Of a stretch of DNA of 64,000 bases, positions 19,301 to 27,691 are shown one piece after another. The first letter of the stretch is position 1; the number at the start of each line of letters is the position of its first letter. The notes under the pieces were generated by a model. It saw nothing but the letters and a program-made list of their open reading frames with translations, made no database searches and had not been told where the DNA came from. This DNA is from Sphingobacteriales bacterium 44-61 (GTDB lineage Bacteria; Bacteroidota; Bacteroidia; Chitinophagales; Chitinophagaceae): NCBI GenBank assembly GCA_001898405.1, contig MKTW01000002.1, positions 430,167-494,166 of the forward strand. The letters run 5' to 3'. Made by a program: the position numbers and the translations under genes.

Positions 19301-19422
19301 ACACCCTGAAGAGGTGCAGCTTTATCATCCGTTACCTTACCGGTGACGGTTTGCTGAGCCAGGGCAGGGAGATAAAATAACACGCAGAGGAGTGCGGTCA
19401 GTGACTGTAGCAATCGTTTCAT
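16351..19422 (-). CDS. SusC/RagA family TonB-linked outer-membrane transporter
   Basis: A 1023-residue outer-membrane importer. The signal peptide (LLQSLTALLCVLFYLPALAQ) is followed by a carboxypeptidase-regulatory-like domain (VTGKVTDDKAAPLQGVNIVQ), a TonB-box region (LDEVVVVGYGTQKKSTLTGA), and the plug (GVNVTSPTGAPGTNAVVRIR, then PLYIIDGIQV, ending in GVILVTTKSGK). A long barrel ends in TFTFGVQLTF. The frame is open to 19518, but the Met at 19422 (or 19437) gives a proper signal peptide. It works with SusD to import oligosaccharides and is probably switched on by the hybrid regulator encoded just upstream. Confidence 0.94.
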   Translation of the reverse strand: MKRLLQSLTALLCVLFYLPALAQQTVTGKVTDDKAAPLQGVNIVQQNTSNGTYTAADGSFTLKLQAGSPSILEITMVGYARQTITYDGSPLSISLLLSATALDEVVVVGYGTQKKSTLTGAVSSVKGAELTKTQAVDIGTALQGQASGVNVTSPTGAPGTNAVVRIRGIGSLNNNEPLYIIDGIQVNSGLTTISPNDIESMEILKDASAAAIYGARASNGVILVTTKSGKAGKSTISFDASLGLANAIGLPKMVNTAQFIELQNEAFVNDGSANRNNDNPSSLPNTDWLDAIFRQALTQRYSLAFSGGTDKTRYFISGNYVNQEGTIEYSNFKRYGLRSNITSDVKSWLRIGENLNFTYESNQYIGASGDGGRPGSLPGVVRYALIRPNAIPVYDPATGLLTDLPPAGLYQNPNLYGDGKNPLAIAQYRNRTADRYRILGNVFAEVKPVKDIRLRTSLGVDFNMLEQQAYNGQIPGDRTVMNPNDKGVDKYRNRSSALTWTNTANYTHVFNGVHDVSVLAGTEYVKEITDYFSGFRSGYDTRTDGNGSLQYLDYGTGTQGVSGTKQESALMSYFGRVAYAYDNRYLLSATLRADQSSRFSKANRTGYFPSVSAGWNIMRERFMDNVNWLSELKLRGSWGKLGNQQIGNYPYATIYSTNNGVLTVASQGNPDVKWEETKQTDIGLDGAFLKGRVRFSVDWYKRNTSDILIQLPVSYTNGDAAPPYVNGAAMTNKGWDVTLNYNDRAKNGLSWDITANITTLKNEVTSLYKTKDQLISSGNGQILLKPGEAIGSFYGYTTAGIFQTAADVTNYVNKDGDVYQPAAKPGDIRFADINNDGVIDDKDRSIIGHGLPDFLYSLNATLRYKQFDLTLFFNGVVGNDIYNEVDNIINSFDSRGFNTKLDFYETRWHGEGTSNTMPRATFLDANNNRRTSNRYVENGSYLRLKNAMIGYNLPAGWMSRAGFTQARIYASMQNVFTITKYKGFDPELYTNDNLANYGDLGVGIDMGTYPPSRTFTFGVQLTF

Positions 19423-19494
19423 AGCAATAATTTTCATTAAGATAACTATGAGGGTATGAACCGCTGCTGTACTATTATCCCAAACTACTATACT

Positions 19495-19593
19495 ACGAAT
19501 TACGCGAATGGGAATCAAGTATTTAGAAACCGGATTGCAACCACGAATTATGCTAATGCACTCAAAGTATAGGGGAGATTTGTGCCATTCGCG
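19495..19593. repeat. Short degenerate repeats upstream of susC
   Basis: ACGAATTACGCGAATG (19495-19510) recurs as ACGAATTATGCTAATG (19543-19558, 14 of 16 identical, 48 bases apart), and CGCGAATGG (19503-19511) recurs inverted as CCATTCGCG (19585-19593). They occupy the 193-base space between susC and the hybrid regulator. They could be regulator-binding sites or remnants of a dispersed ACGAAT-type repeat; related sequence (CGCGTCATTCGTGCC) runs into the end of the regulator gene. Confidence 0.5.
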
Positions 19594-19615
19594 GTAGTTG
19601 TTCAGGCCTGTTTGT

Positions 19616-22600
19616 TTACTCAGGAGCTATTCGCGTCATTCGTGCCAGCCTGTATTCGTTTGGAGAGTATTGGTATTTCTTTTTGAATTCCCGGAAAAAA
19701 TAGGATTGGTTGTTGAAGCCGGTCTGGAAGAAAATTTCGGACACAGTAAGGCGCGTGGTCGCCAGCAGTTCGGCGGCTTTTTGCAGCCGGATGTTCCGGA
19801 TAAACTCGGCAGGGGTCATGCCGGAGATCGTTTTTATTTTCCGGTAGAGCTGCATGCGGCTGATGGCCATTTTGGTTTCGAGATGGGAACTGTCGAGTTC
19901 GGGATTATTGAGTTCGGCAGTAATGACTGCCAATAATTTTTCGAGGAATTCTTTATCTGCTTCGTTCAGTCCCTGGGGCACTTCACTGCCAGGCAGGGCT
20001 TTGTTGCGGAAATAATCATGCAGGCGTTTCCGGTTATCCAGCAATTGCTGCACACGACCGAGCAGGTGTTGCGTATGGAAAGGTTTGGGTAGATAAGCAT
20101 CTGCGCCGGCTTCATACCCTTCATGCTGCTGGTCAATAGAGCCACGGGCTGACAGAACCAGGAAAGGTACATGGCAGGTGTCGGGAATATCTTTCACTTT
20201 CTTGCAAAGCTCCAGGCCATTCATATCCTCCATCATGATATCGCTGATGATAAGGTGTGGGACCATGTTGGTCATGCAGGTCAGTGCTTCTTTTCCATTC
20301 GGCGCTTCGTACACAATATATTTATCCATTAACAAATTACGGAGTAACTGCCTGATCGGTGCTTCATCTTCCACAACCAGGATAATAGGCCGGTCTGCCT
20401 GTTCAAGGCTTTGCAGTAAAGCCGCTTTATTATTAGCAGTTGATGATACAACATCCCTCGGTGCAGGCTCCTGTGCAATGGTGCGGATCAGGAGGGAAGG
20501 CCGCAAAGGCTTTGGAACAGTTTCCTGTATGGTATAACTGCTGACAGGCAATACAACTTTAAAGCAGGCCCAATTGTCTTTGCAATAAGCGGTAATCTTT
20601 CCATTCAGCAAACTGACCAACTGGCGGGTGAAGGCAAGCCCAAGTCCTGAACTGAATTTCTGGCGGGAAGCATTGCCGGTAAAAAATTTGTCGAACAATT
20701 TTTCCATTTCAGCGGCTGGAACATTATGTCCTGAATTGGCTACCAGTATTTCCATTTCATTCTTTTCCTGGTTGCGGTATACATGAAAATGGATCTTCTC
20801 TCCTGCTGATGTGTATTTGAATGCATTGGAAAGAAGATTGAAAATGATCTTTTCCAGTTTATCAGGGTCACTGCTGATAAAAATGTTTTCTTCTATTTCG
20901 TAGTCATACTCTACATTATTGTATTCCCTGAAATGAACAAATAAGCGGGCAATATTGCCCAGAAAAACCGAGGCGGCCAATGGCTGATAATGCACTTTAA
21001 GATGTCCTTCTTCTGCCTTTCGGAATTCCATCAGTTGCTCAATAAGATAAGCCAGGCGGGAAGCCTGCTGATGCACAAGCGATAACACTCCGGATGAACG
21101 GCCATCATCTTTCACCTGTTGTTGCTGATGCTCCACCGTTCCCATGATCAGGGTCAGGGGTGTTTGCAGTTCATGGGCAATATTGGTAAAGAAATCCAGC
21201 TTTTCTGCATGCAGCTTTTCTTCTTTAAGACGAAGCTTATATTCCAGTTCCAGTTTATGCTTCATATCTGTCTTGCTTTTCCGGTAAGTATACACCACAT
21301 AAATAAAGATAACAGCCAGCACATAGTACAAAAGAAAAGCGGCAGGGGTAAGCCAGAGGTATTGCTCCACGGTCAGCATCATCAGGGTTTCTTCAGGGGT
21401 CCATTGCCCTTCGCCATTCGACCATTTCACTTTTAACACATAATCTCCTGCCGGCAGATTGCCATAAGATATATAACCGGATGAGCCGGGGAAATGCCAG
21501 TTTTTATCAAAGCCATCCAACCGGTAAGCATACTCCGATTTGCCCGTATTGATAAAATCAATCGCTTTAATGGAAAGATCAAAATAGTTGTGATAACGGC
21601 TCAATGTGTATTCTGCTGAAGAATTGGTGGCGTCAGGGCGAAGCACCATATAGCCTCCCGGAGCCGTGCTTTGTCCACCGAGTTGAATCCCTGTTACCTG
21701 GAGGTTTGGTTGAGCTGTATTGATAAGTATCCGCCAGGGTTCACAATAATTGAATCCATAGATACCGCCAAAGAATAAAGAACCGTCAGGTCCTTTCCAT
21801 ACAGCGCCATCCGAAAACTCGTTGCTTTGCAAACCATCGCTTTCACTGAACCGTATCACATCATTGGAGTTGCGGATCACTCTTGCGAGCCCGTTGTTGG
21901 TGCTGACCCAGATCATACCCTGGCTGTCTTCTGCAATACCATGGATCGTATTGTTAGGAAGTCCCTGTGCAGTAGTAAAACGTTGAAAAGGTTTTCCCTC
22001 AAAATCATCCGCGATCCGGTTAAGCCCATAGCTGGTACCGATCCACATCTGGTGGCGGCTGTCTGCCAGGATGTACAATACATCATTATGGGAAAGGCTT
22101 GTATCGCTGTCGCCTGAACGGATGGTAATGAAGCGTTCTGCGTTTTTATCAAGAATGCTTACACCGCCATAGCGGCAACCAGCCCAGATCCTGTCTTTAT
22201 GATCTTTGGTCAGGGAAAAAATTATATCACTGGCAGGGCCGCTTTCTGTACCATTAAAAGTGTATTGCTTGAAATAAGTGAGCGTGGGGACCTCTCCTTC
22301 TATGCGAAGATGTATCAGTCCATATCCACTGGTGCCCAACCATACTGAGCCATCCCCATCAGGCAGTATTGCATACACAGAGCGGAAAAGGTAAGCATCG
22401 GAGCCTTTGATCTGCTTCCAGTTATAAAACTGCTTCTTCCTGTTATTATATAATGCAATCCCATCTCCATCCGATCCGATATAAGTCCATTCTTCATTCA
22501 CCTGCCTGATGGCATACACGGCATTATTGCTAAGCCCGCCCGCTTCCGTAAAGAATCTCCGGCCTGCGGCATTTTTATCAATGGAAAAAGGAATGGCAAG

Positions 22601-23692
22601 TATCCCATTTCCTTTGGTGCCCACCCACAATTCATTACCAACTTTTTCAAATGTGCGCACCTGCTTATCATCCCGCAATCCCGCATCAGTATTGGAAACT
22701 AACGTGAAAGGCTTGCGCACCGGTGCGATCTTTGCCATACCATTCCCATCTGTACCCAGCCAAAGTATTCTGCCGCTGCCTGTATGAATGGTATTGATCT
22801 GCGATTCACGGAGCGCATTCATTTCTTTTTGCAGGAAACCCGATGGCTGGAATTTTTTGTCCACCACCAGGCATCCCTTTTTCTCCCAGGCAATAATATA
22901 GTGCTGTTCATAAGGAATGATCAGTTTAATGGCTTCGGGAAAATGATTTATTTGCACACGCTGGTTGCCTGATAATCTTTCCACCCGCCCATCGCCTGTG
23001 GTAACCACTACTTGTCCGTCCAGTTCATACACGGAATGAATGCCAGTGAAAGAACTAAAATCATCCTGGGCTTCCATCTTTCCATTAGCCTGCCGGAAGC
23101 TGCCGAGATGCCCGTTTTCCAGCAACACCCATAACAAACCATTGCCGGCAAAAAGAAGCTGCTTTATTTTCTTACCGGGTAATATTAATGGCACAGGCTG
23201 AAAAGAAGCTGACACACTTTCAAAACGCTGTAATCCTGAATTAACAGAGTAAACATAAGGAACGCGATTATGATCGGTCAGCAGAATGAATTGTTTCTCG
23301 CTGACGTTCTTGCCTTTTGCATTGTAGAAATAATGCGTGAATTCACCGGTGGAAGGTTTGTAACGCGATATTCCTTCTACTGTACAAACCCATATATAAT
23401 GTTCCGCATCTTCAGTTATATCCTCCACTACATTATTACCGATACCGCGGCGATGATCCTGGCTATAGCTGAAAGTTTTGAAAGAAGAACCATTGAAACT
23501 GTTCAATCCATCCCAGGTGCCTACCCAAAGGATCTTATCCTCGCCCTGGAAAATGGCATTAACAGAACTGTTGGAAAGGCCGTTGCGGCTATCGATGCGC
23601 TGAAGGGTATAGGTAATGTCCTGCTGTGCAAAAACAGGTTGAGCAAAAAAAATCAGTAAGAAGAAACCAAGAGCAGGAGTCAGGGTTTTCAT
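19616..23692 (-). CDS. Hybrid two-component system regulator of the sugar locus
   Basis: A 1358-residue one-protein sensor and regulator. A signal peptide (to about residue 22) leads to a periplasmic sensor of Reg_prop repeats (ILWVGTWDGLNSFNG and many similar blades), then a Y_Y_Y domain (YAYRLDGFDKNWHFPG), and one transmembrane segment near 780-803. The kinase has its His near residue 840 (NIAHELQTPLTLI), an ATPase domain ([25 protein letters not shown]), a receiver with phospho-Asp near 1150 (LIISDIMMEDMNG), and a C-terminal AraC-type helix-turn-helix. It would sense a glycan fragment in the periplasm and activate susC. The ATPase G1 box reads NSGHNVP instead of the usual DxGxGIP. The last codons lie in repeat-like sequence. 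Confidence 0.93.
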   Translation of the reverse strand: MKTLTPALGFFLLIFFAQPVFAQQDITYTLQRIDSRNGLSNSSVNAIFQGEDKILWVGTWDGLNSFNGSSFKTFSYSQDHRRGIGNNVVEDITEDAEHYIWVCTVEGISRYKPSTGEFTHYFYNAKGKNVSEKQFILLTDHNRVPYVYSVNSGLQRFESVSASFQPVPLILPGKKIKQLLFAGNGLLWVLLENGHLGSFRQANGKMEAQDDFSSFTGIHSVYELDGQVVVTTGDGRVERLSGNQRVQINHFPEAIKLIIPYEQHYIIAWEKKGCLVVDKKFQPSGFLQKEMNALRESQINTIHTGSGRILWLGTDGNGMAKIAPVRKPFTLVSNTDAGLRDDKQVRTFEKVGNELWVGTKGNGILAIPFSIDKNAAGRRFFTEAGGLSNNAVYAIRQVNEEWTYIGSDGDGIALYNNRKKQFYNWKQIKGSDAYLFRSVYAILPDGDGSVWLGTSGYGLIHLRIEGEVPTLTYFKQYTFNGTESGPASDIIFSLTKDHKDRIWAGCRYGGVSILDKNAERFITIRSGDSDTSLSHNDVLYILADSRHQMWIGTSYGLNRIADDFEGKPFQRFTTAQGLPNNTIHGIAEDSQGMIWVSTNNGLARVIRNSNDVIRFSESDGLQSNEFSDGAVWKGPDGSLFFGGIYGFNYCEPWRILINTAQPNLQVTGIQLGGQSTAPGGYMVLRPDATNSSAEYTLSRYHNYFDLSIKAIDFINTGKSEYAYRLDGFDKNWHFPGSSGYISYGNLPAGDYVLKVKWSNGEGQWTPEETLMMLTVEQYLWLTPAAFLLYYVLAVIFIYVVYTYRKSKTDMKHKLELEYKLRLKEEKLHAEKLDFFTNIAHELQTPLTLIMGTVEHQQQQVKDDGRSSGVLSLVHQQASRLAYLIEQLMEFRKAEEGHLKVHYQPLAASVFLGNIARLFVHFREYNNVEYDYEIEENIFISSDPDKLEKIIFNLLSNAFKYTSAGEKIHFHVYRNQEKNEMEILVANSGHNVPAAEMEKLFDKFFTGNASRQKFSSGLGLAFTRQLVSLLNGKITAYCKDNWACFKVVLPVSSYTIQETVPKPLRPSLLIRTIAQEPAPRDVVSSTANNKAALLQSLEQADRPIILVVEDEAPIRQLLRNLLMDKYIVYEAPNGKEALTCMTNMVPHLIISDIMMEDMNGLELCKKVKDIPDTCHVPFLVLSARGSIDQQHEGYEAGADAYLPKPFHTQHLLGRVQQLLDNRKRLHDYFRNKALPGSEVPQGLNEADKEFLEKLLAVITAELNNPELDSSHLETKMAISRMQLYRKIKTISGMTPAEFIRNIRLQKAAELLATTRLTVSEIFFQTGFNNQSYFFREFKKKYQYSPNEYRLARMTRIAPE

Positions 23693-23797
23693 ATAGCGTC
23701 GTTGGCAGGATAAATGTAAGCCTTTTTAGCGGAAGCAGGTTATACACAAAGCAATGACACCGTTTCAGCAACCAAATTCCCGCAAGGACTTAAAGGT

Positions 23798-24658
23798 TCA
23801 GACGCTTTTACTTTTCAGATAATCAACGATCGCTTCTTTCTTTATCCGTTCTTTTCCGTTCTTTTCTTCCGTCAGTCCATATTCAGCCCAGTCAAGTGCT
23901 GTACCCTGGTATATCCGGTCCTGCAAATCAAGACGGGCTCCGGCTTCCACCAGTAATTTAACAGCATCAGGCGAACCGGAAGAAACAGCCTGATGAAGCG
24001 CAGTGGCATGTGAATGAAAACCCTTTGATCGTTTTCTATCCGGATAAGCATTTACATCTATGCCAAGGCTGATCAGCATTTGAAGTGCCGGCAACAAACC
24101 ATAAAATGCAGCGCCTATCAGGGCCAACTCCTTTTCAGGTTCACTTGCTTTTGTTGCCATCTCTTTTGCTTCCGGCAAACCAAGGCATACAGCTGTGATC
24201 AATTCGACCGGTTCGCCTTCCGCCGTAAGATAGCGGGCAACAGCTACATTATTGTGTGCCAGCGCCCCAATAGCTCCTTTAGGTTTGGCTCCTTCGGAAA
24301 TAAGCAGGCCGGCCAACTGAATTTGCACACCCATTTCTTTAGGGATCCGTCCGCTTACCACCAGCGCCAGCGTATACTCCAGCTGATACGGAAGTGTAGG
24401 CACGCCCTGCTCTTTTGCTATCCTGATCAGCATAGTTGTTATTTCAATGATATTTTCTGGTAATGATTCTTTCTCGCGGATGGGGTTGTTAGCGATAAAC
24501 CAGAGCAGGTAAGGATGCTTGAAATAGCCGTCAGCAGGTGAAGCGTATCGCTCATTAAGTAAGCCGGGATTCTCCGCAATTAATTGTTCCAGGTGTTTTA
24601 TATCACCTTTATCAATATCCCTCACACCTTCTTCGAAAACAATTTGCAGATCACGCAT
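23798..24658 (-). CDS. Ankyrin-repeat protein
   Basis: A 286-residue protein without a signal peptide. The clearest ankyrin unit is near residues 218-262 (HATALHQAVSSGSPDAVKLLVEAGARLDLQD, in two parts), with weaker units before it (PALQMLISLGIDVNAYP; ALAHNNVAVARYLTAEG). Ankyrin units mediate protein-protein contacts; no catalytic domain is present. It follows, in the same direction, a 49-residue ankyrin fragment and a VOC gene, and these three are likely cotranscribed. Its partner is unknown. Confidence 0.75.
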   Translation of the reverse strand: MRDLQIVFEEGVRDIDKGDIKHLEQLIAENPGLLNERYASPADGYFKHPYLLWFIANNPIREKESLPENIIEITTMLIRIAKEQGVPTLPYQLEYTLALVVSGRIPKEMGVQIQLAGLLISEGAKPKGAIGALAHNNVAVARYLTAEGEPVELITAVCLGLPEAKEMATKASEPEKELALIGAAFYGLLPALQMLISLGIDVNAYPDRKRSKGFHSHATALHQAVSSGSPDAVKLLVEAGARLDLQDRIYQGTALDWAEYGLTEEKNGKERIKKEAIVDYLKSKSV

Positions 24659-24667
24659 AACTGAATT

Positions 24668-24817
24668 TTATTTTGTTGCACCATGCTGTTTCAGCAATTC
24701 TACAATTGCTTCATGCCCCCGGCGTGTTACCCATGCCAGGGGTGTAGCCCAGGATGGTTCATCCTTTTTGAGCGCTTCAGGGCGTTCTATTCTTTGCAGG
24801 ATTTCTTTGCCAGGCAT
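24668..24817 (-). CDS. Very short ankyrin-like protein (49 residues), possibly a fragment
   Basis: A 49-residue frame from the ATG at 24817 to a TAA at 24668. The sequence TPLAWVTRRGHEAIVELLKQ followed by HGATK is one complete ankyrin unit in the position of a terminal repeat. It starts 12 bases after the VOC stop and ends 9 bases before the larger ankyrin gene. A single unit cannot normally fold alone, so it is either a small partner protein or the leftover C-terminus of a decayed ankyrin gene. Spacing and frame argue for translation; length argues for a relic. Confidence 0.5.
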   Translation of the reverse strand: MPGKEILQRIERPEALKKDEPSWATPLAWVTRRGHEAIVELLKQHGATK

Positions 24818-24829
24818 ATAATGAACAGT

Positions 24830-25588
24830 TTATTCAAATGTTTGTGCAAAAACAATCGTGTTCCCATCATTATCCGTTGCGGTAAATTCCCGCAGCCCCC
24901 ATGGCTGGCTCACCGGCTCACCAGGAATACTGGCTCCTTTAGCAAGCAGTTCTGCATATAGCTCGTCTGCATTTCTTATATAAATACAACAAGAACCTGT
25001 GCCTTTATTCGTCTCTGTCGCCTGCACCAGTAAAAGCCTTATTTCATCCCGGTCCATCACCCCCAGATCATGCTGCTGATAATTTACTGAAAATCCCAAC
25101 ACTTCTACATAATACTTCACTGCCACAGGCACATTGACGCAGGGGAAGGCCGGCATGATCTGCCGCAGTTGTCCCTTGCCAGGCACCGTATGCATGTTCT
25201 CATAATGTTCATGATAAGATTGTCCATACCATAAATAATGCCCATCCGGATCAACCACACAAAACAGCTGCATCTTTATCCAGTTGACCTTTTCGGGGTT
25301 TGATGGGTTCAATCCCTGCTTCTTCAATTCCTCATGCATCGCAAGCACATTGTCTGTTTCAAAAAAGATCATGGCATCTCCTGCATGAGGCAAGGGGCCC
25401 GTACTGTCCACTTCCCTTTCATGGATATGAAAAATGATCCTTGCTGCACCGAGTATTGCTTCAGGAGGAGATCCGGCAGATACAGCTGCCTGGCTGAAAC
25501 CGAGTTTGCCTGTATAAAAATCCAGGCTTCTTTCTGTATTGGCAACCACGAGATGACGGCTTACTGGTGATATGATCGATGCCTGCAT
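24830..25588 (-). CDS. Two-domain VOC (glyoxalase-like) protein
   Basis: A 252-residue protein made of two glyoxalase/bleomycin-resistance-type modules. The first (residues about 8-120) has SRHLVVANTERSLDFYTGKLGF and ends in VVDPDGHYLWYGQS. The second (about 135-250) has AFPCVNVPVAVKYYVEVLGF and ends in FTATDNDGNTIVFAQTFE. The paired beta-alpha-beta-beta-beta units form a metal-centred pocket in this superfamily. No substrate-specific motif is recognised. It heads a minus-strand group with the two ankyrin genes. Confidence 0.8.
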   Translation of the reverse strand: MQASIISPVSRHLVVANTERSLDFYTGKLGFSQAAVSAGSPPEAILGAARIIFHIHEREVDSTGPLPHAGDAMIFFETDNVLAMHEELKKQGLNPSNPEKVNWIKMQLFCVVDPDGHYLWYGQSYHEHYENMHTVPGKGQLRQIMPAFPCVNVPVAVKYYVEVLGFSVNYQQHDLGVMDRDEIRLLLVQATETNKGTGSCCIYIRNADELYAELLAKGASIPGEPVSQPWGLREFTATDNDGNTIVFAQTFE

Positions 25589-25718
25589 GGGAATATTTTA
25601 TAACGCTTTAAAATAGGGAAACAGGCTGTCACAAAAAAAGATTTGTGATATCCTGCAGGTAAAGCTACACATTGAGATAGTTTTCCGGAGAGAAGCATCT
25701 TTACTTTATCTTTAGTAC

Positions 25719-26765
25719 ATGCGTGCTTCCACACCAGGAAATAAAACCGGCTGGCCCATTCCATTCCGCAGGAGCTGGCTGTTCCACCTGCTGTTCTGGA
25801 TCATGTATGGCGTGTTCATGATACTGGAAATGCAGGGATACAGCAAGAACCGCGGGTTTGTATTCAGCCTTACTCCCCTGCTACTATATTTTATATTGAT
25901 GGCCTTATTGGTATACGGGAATACATTAGTGCTGATCCCGCTGCTGCTGGAAAAGAAAAAGATCGCCATATACATCTGTGGTATCATCCTGTTCATCATC
26001 GGCTACACGTACTTCCGCAGTCTTAACCAACAGTACTGGGATTCCATTATCTGGCCGGAAGAGAAAATGACGATCCAGTCATATTTCAGATGGAATTTCC
26101 TGTATGCGGTCTGGTTCCTTCTTATTTCTTCCATGCTTTTCTTTACAGACAAATGGTCTGAGCAGCAACAAAAAGTAAAAAATATCGAGATCAACCAATT
26201 GAAGACCGAGCTGAAATACTTAAGATCACAGTTGAACCCGCATTTTCTTTTCAATGGCCTCAACACTATTTATGGCAATATTGATATCCGTGACCAGGCT
26301 GCGAGAAACAGCCTCTTACAGTTTTCAGACTTACTTCGGTATAGTTTATATGAAGCCGATGCAGATTATGTAAGTCTTGAAAAGGAAGCCGCTCATTTGA
26401 GAAATTACGTCGGCTTGCAGCAAACCCGCAGCAACGCAGCGCTCCGGATAGAGCTGAACATACAATTGAAGGAGAAAGAAACCCAGGTCATCCCTTTGCT
26501 GTTCATGCCTTTTGTGGAAAACGCTTTCAAGTTCAGCGTAAGGGATGATAATAAAGAGAGCTTTATCCGCATCAGCCTGGTGCAGGAAGAAAAAAGAATT
26601 ATTTTCCGCTGCGCCAATTCATACAGTGATCATCAGCCCTTACAAGGTGGCATTGGACTGGTCAACGTAAAACGCCGGCTGGAACTTTTGTATAAAGACA
26701 GGTACGAGCTCCATATCCACTCAGAGAACGCTATTTTTTATGTTGAGTTAATATTGATAAAATGA
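25719..26765 (+). CDS. LytS-type membrane sensor histidine kinase
   Basis: A 348-residue kinase with four hydrophobic segments in the first 145 residues (SWLFHLLFWIMYGVFMILEM; LLLYFILMALLVYGNTLVLI; YICGIILFIIGYTYF; LYAVWFLLISSMLFF). A short coiled coil (VKNIEINQLKTELKYLRSQL) leads to the His_kinase domain with phosphoacceptor His in LNPHFLFNGLNTIYG near residue 180, and an ATPase domain (PLLFMPFVENAFKFSV; GGIGLVNVKRRLEL). It overlaps the LytTR regulator gene by four bases (ATGA), so the two form a standard pair. Confidence 0.9.
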   Translation: MRASTPGNKTGWPIPFRRSWLFHLLFWIMYGVFMILEMQGYSKNRGFVFSLTPLLLYFILMALLVYGNTLVLIPLLLEKKKIAIYICGIILFIIGYTYFRSLNQQYWDSIIWPEEKMTIQSYFRWNFLYAVWFLLISSMLFFTDKWSEQQQKVKNIEINQLKTELKYLRSQLNPHFLFNGLNTIYGNIDIRDQAARNSLLQFSDLLRYSLYEADADYVSLEKEAAHLRNYVGLQQTRSNAALRIELNIQLKEKETQVIPLLFMPFVENAFKFSVRDDNKESFIRISLVQEEKRIIFRCANSYSDHQPLQGGIGLVNVKRRLELLYKDRYELHIHSENAIFYVELILIK

Positions 26766-27475
26766 GAAAGCTAAGTTGTATTATTACCGACGATGAACCG
26801 GTAGCCTGTAAAGTGCTGAAGGAATTTATTGAACAGGTGCCTTACCTGCAATTGACCGGGCAGTTTGAAAATGTGCGGAAAACGGATCTTTTCCTTAAGG
26901 AAAACAAGGCTGATGTGTTGCTCCTGGATATACAAATGCCGGGTATTACAGGCCTGGAATACCTGAAGAATGCTACCATACAGCCCCTGGTGATCTTAAC
27001 AACAGCTTATCCGAATTATGCGTTGGAAGGATATGAACTGAATATTATTGATTACCTGCTGAAGCCAATCGCTTTTGACCGTTTTACCAAAGCTGTTCAA
27101 AAAGCAAAGGAATATACGGAATTGCGCGAAGCCCCTTTGGGTAATCATCAATCGCCCTGGCTGTTTGTACGCAGTGAGAAGCGGATAGAAAAAGTGGAAT
27201 TAAAAGATATCCTGTACATTGAAAGCCTCGGCAATTATGTCAACATCTGCACAACCGGCAGGAATATTATTGCTTATCTCACATTGAAAGGAATAGAAAG
27301 CCAATTGCCTGCCAATGAGTTCATCAAGATACATCAATCTTACCTCGTAAATTTTTCAAAAATTGATTCAATCGAAGGAAATCATTTGAAGATCGGTGAT
27401 AAATCCCTGGTCATAAGCCGGAATTATAAAGATGAACTGATGCAGATGGTAGAACAAAAACTGCTCAGAAGATAG
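26762..27475 (+). CDS. LytTR-family response regulator
   Basis: A 237-residue regulator. The receiver (residues about 4-120) has ITDDEP, the phospho-Asp in LLLDIQMPGITGLEYL, and the conserved Lys in YLLKPIAF. The C-terminal LytTR DNA-binding domain (about 140-235) has LFVRSEKRIEKVELKDILYI, and IKIHQSYLVNFSKIDSIEG, typical of the family. It is coupled to the upstream LytS-type kinase, whose signal it would turn into transcription control. No direct-repeat LytTR sites were identified nearby. Confidence 0.92.
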   Translation: MRKLSCIITDDEPVACKVLKEFIEQVPYLQLTGQFENVRKTDLFLKENKADVLLLDIQMPGITGLEYLKNATIQPLVILTTAYPNYALEGYELNIIDYLLKPIAFDRFTKAVQKAKEYTELREAPLGNHQSPWLFVRSEKRIEKVELKDILYIESLGNYVNICTTGRNIIAYLTLKGIESQLPANEFIKIHQSYLVNFSKIDSIEGNHLKIGDKSLVISRNYKDELMQMVEQKLLRR

Positions 27476-27479
27476 CCGT

Positions 27480-27617
27480 TCAGCCATTTCCTTCCAGTAG
27501 CTTCTTCAGATTTCCCAGGCTGGTCTCCATATCTCTACCCATCATTTTATCCATATTCATAAACAGTAACATTACATTCATGGGATAATTCATCCCACTG
27601 GTAATAAGGATATTCAT
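27480..27617 (-). pseudogene. C-terminal remnant of an SRPBCC/polyketide-cyclase-like gene
   Basis: A 45-codon frame that begins with MNILITSGMNYPMNVMLLFM and ends with LGNLKKLLEGNG. This resembles the last quarter of SRPBCC family proteins, where a final strand leads to a long C-terminal helix. No upstream frame carries the missing first three quarters; the sequence before it is intergenic and then the start of an opposite-strand gene. I infer a truncated relic; it could alternatively be expressed as a small peptide. Confidence 0.5.
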
Positions 27618-27691
27618 AGCTGTGGTTTTGGGGGTCCGTTAAATTGCTCAATTGCACTATGAATATAAAAATAATACCGTACTTTCCCCGC

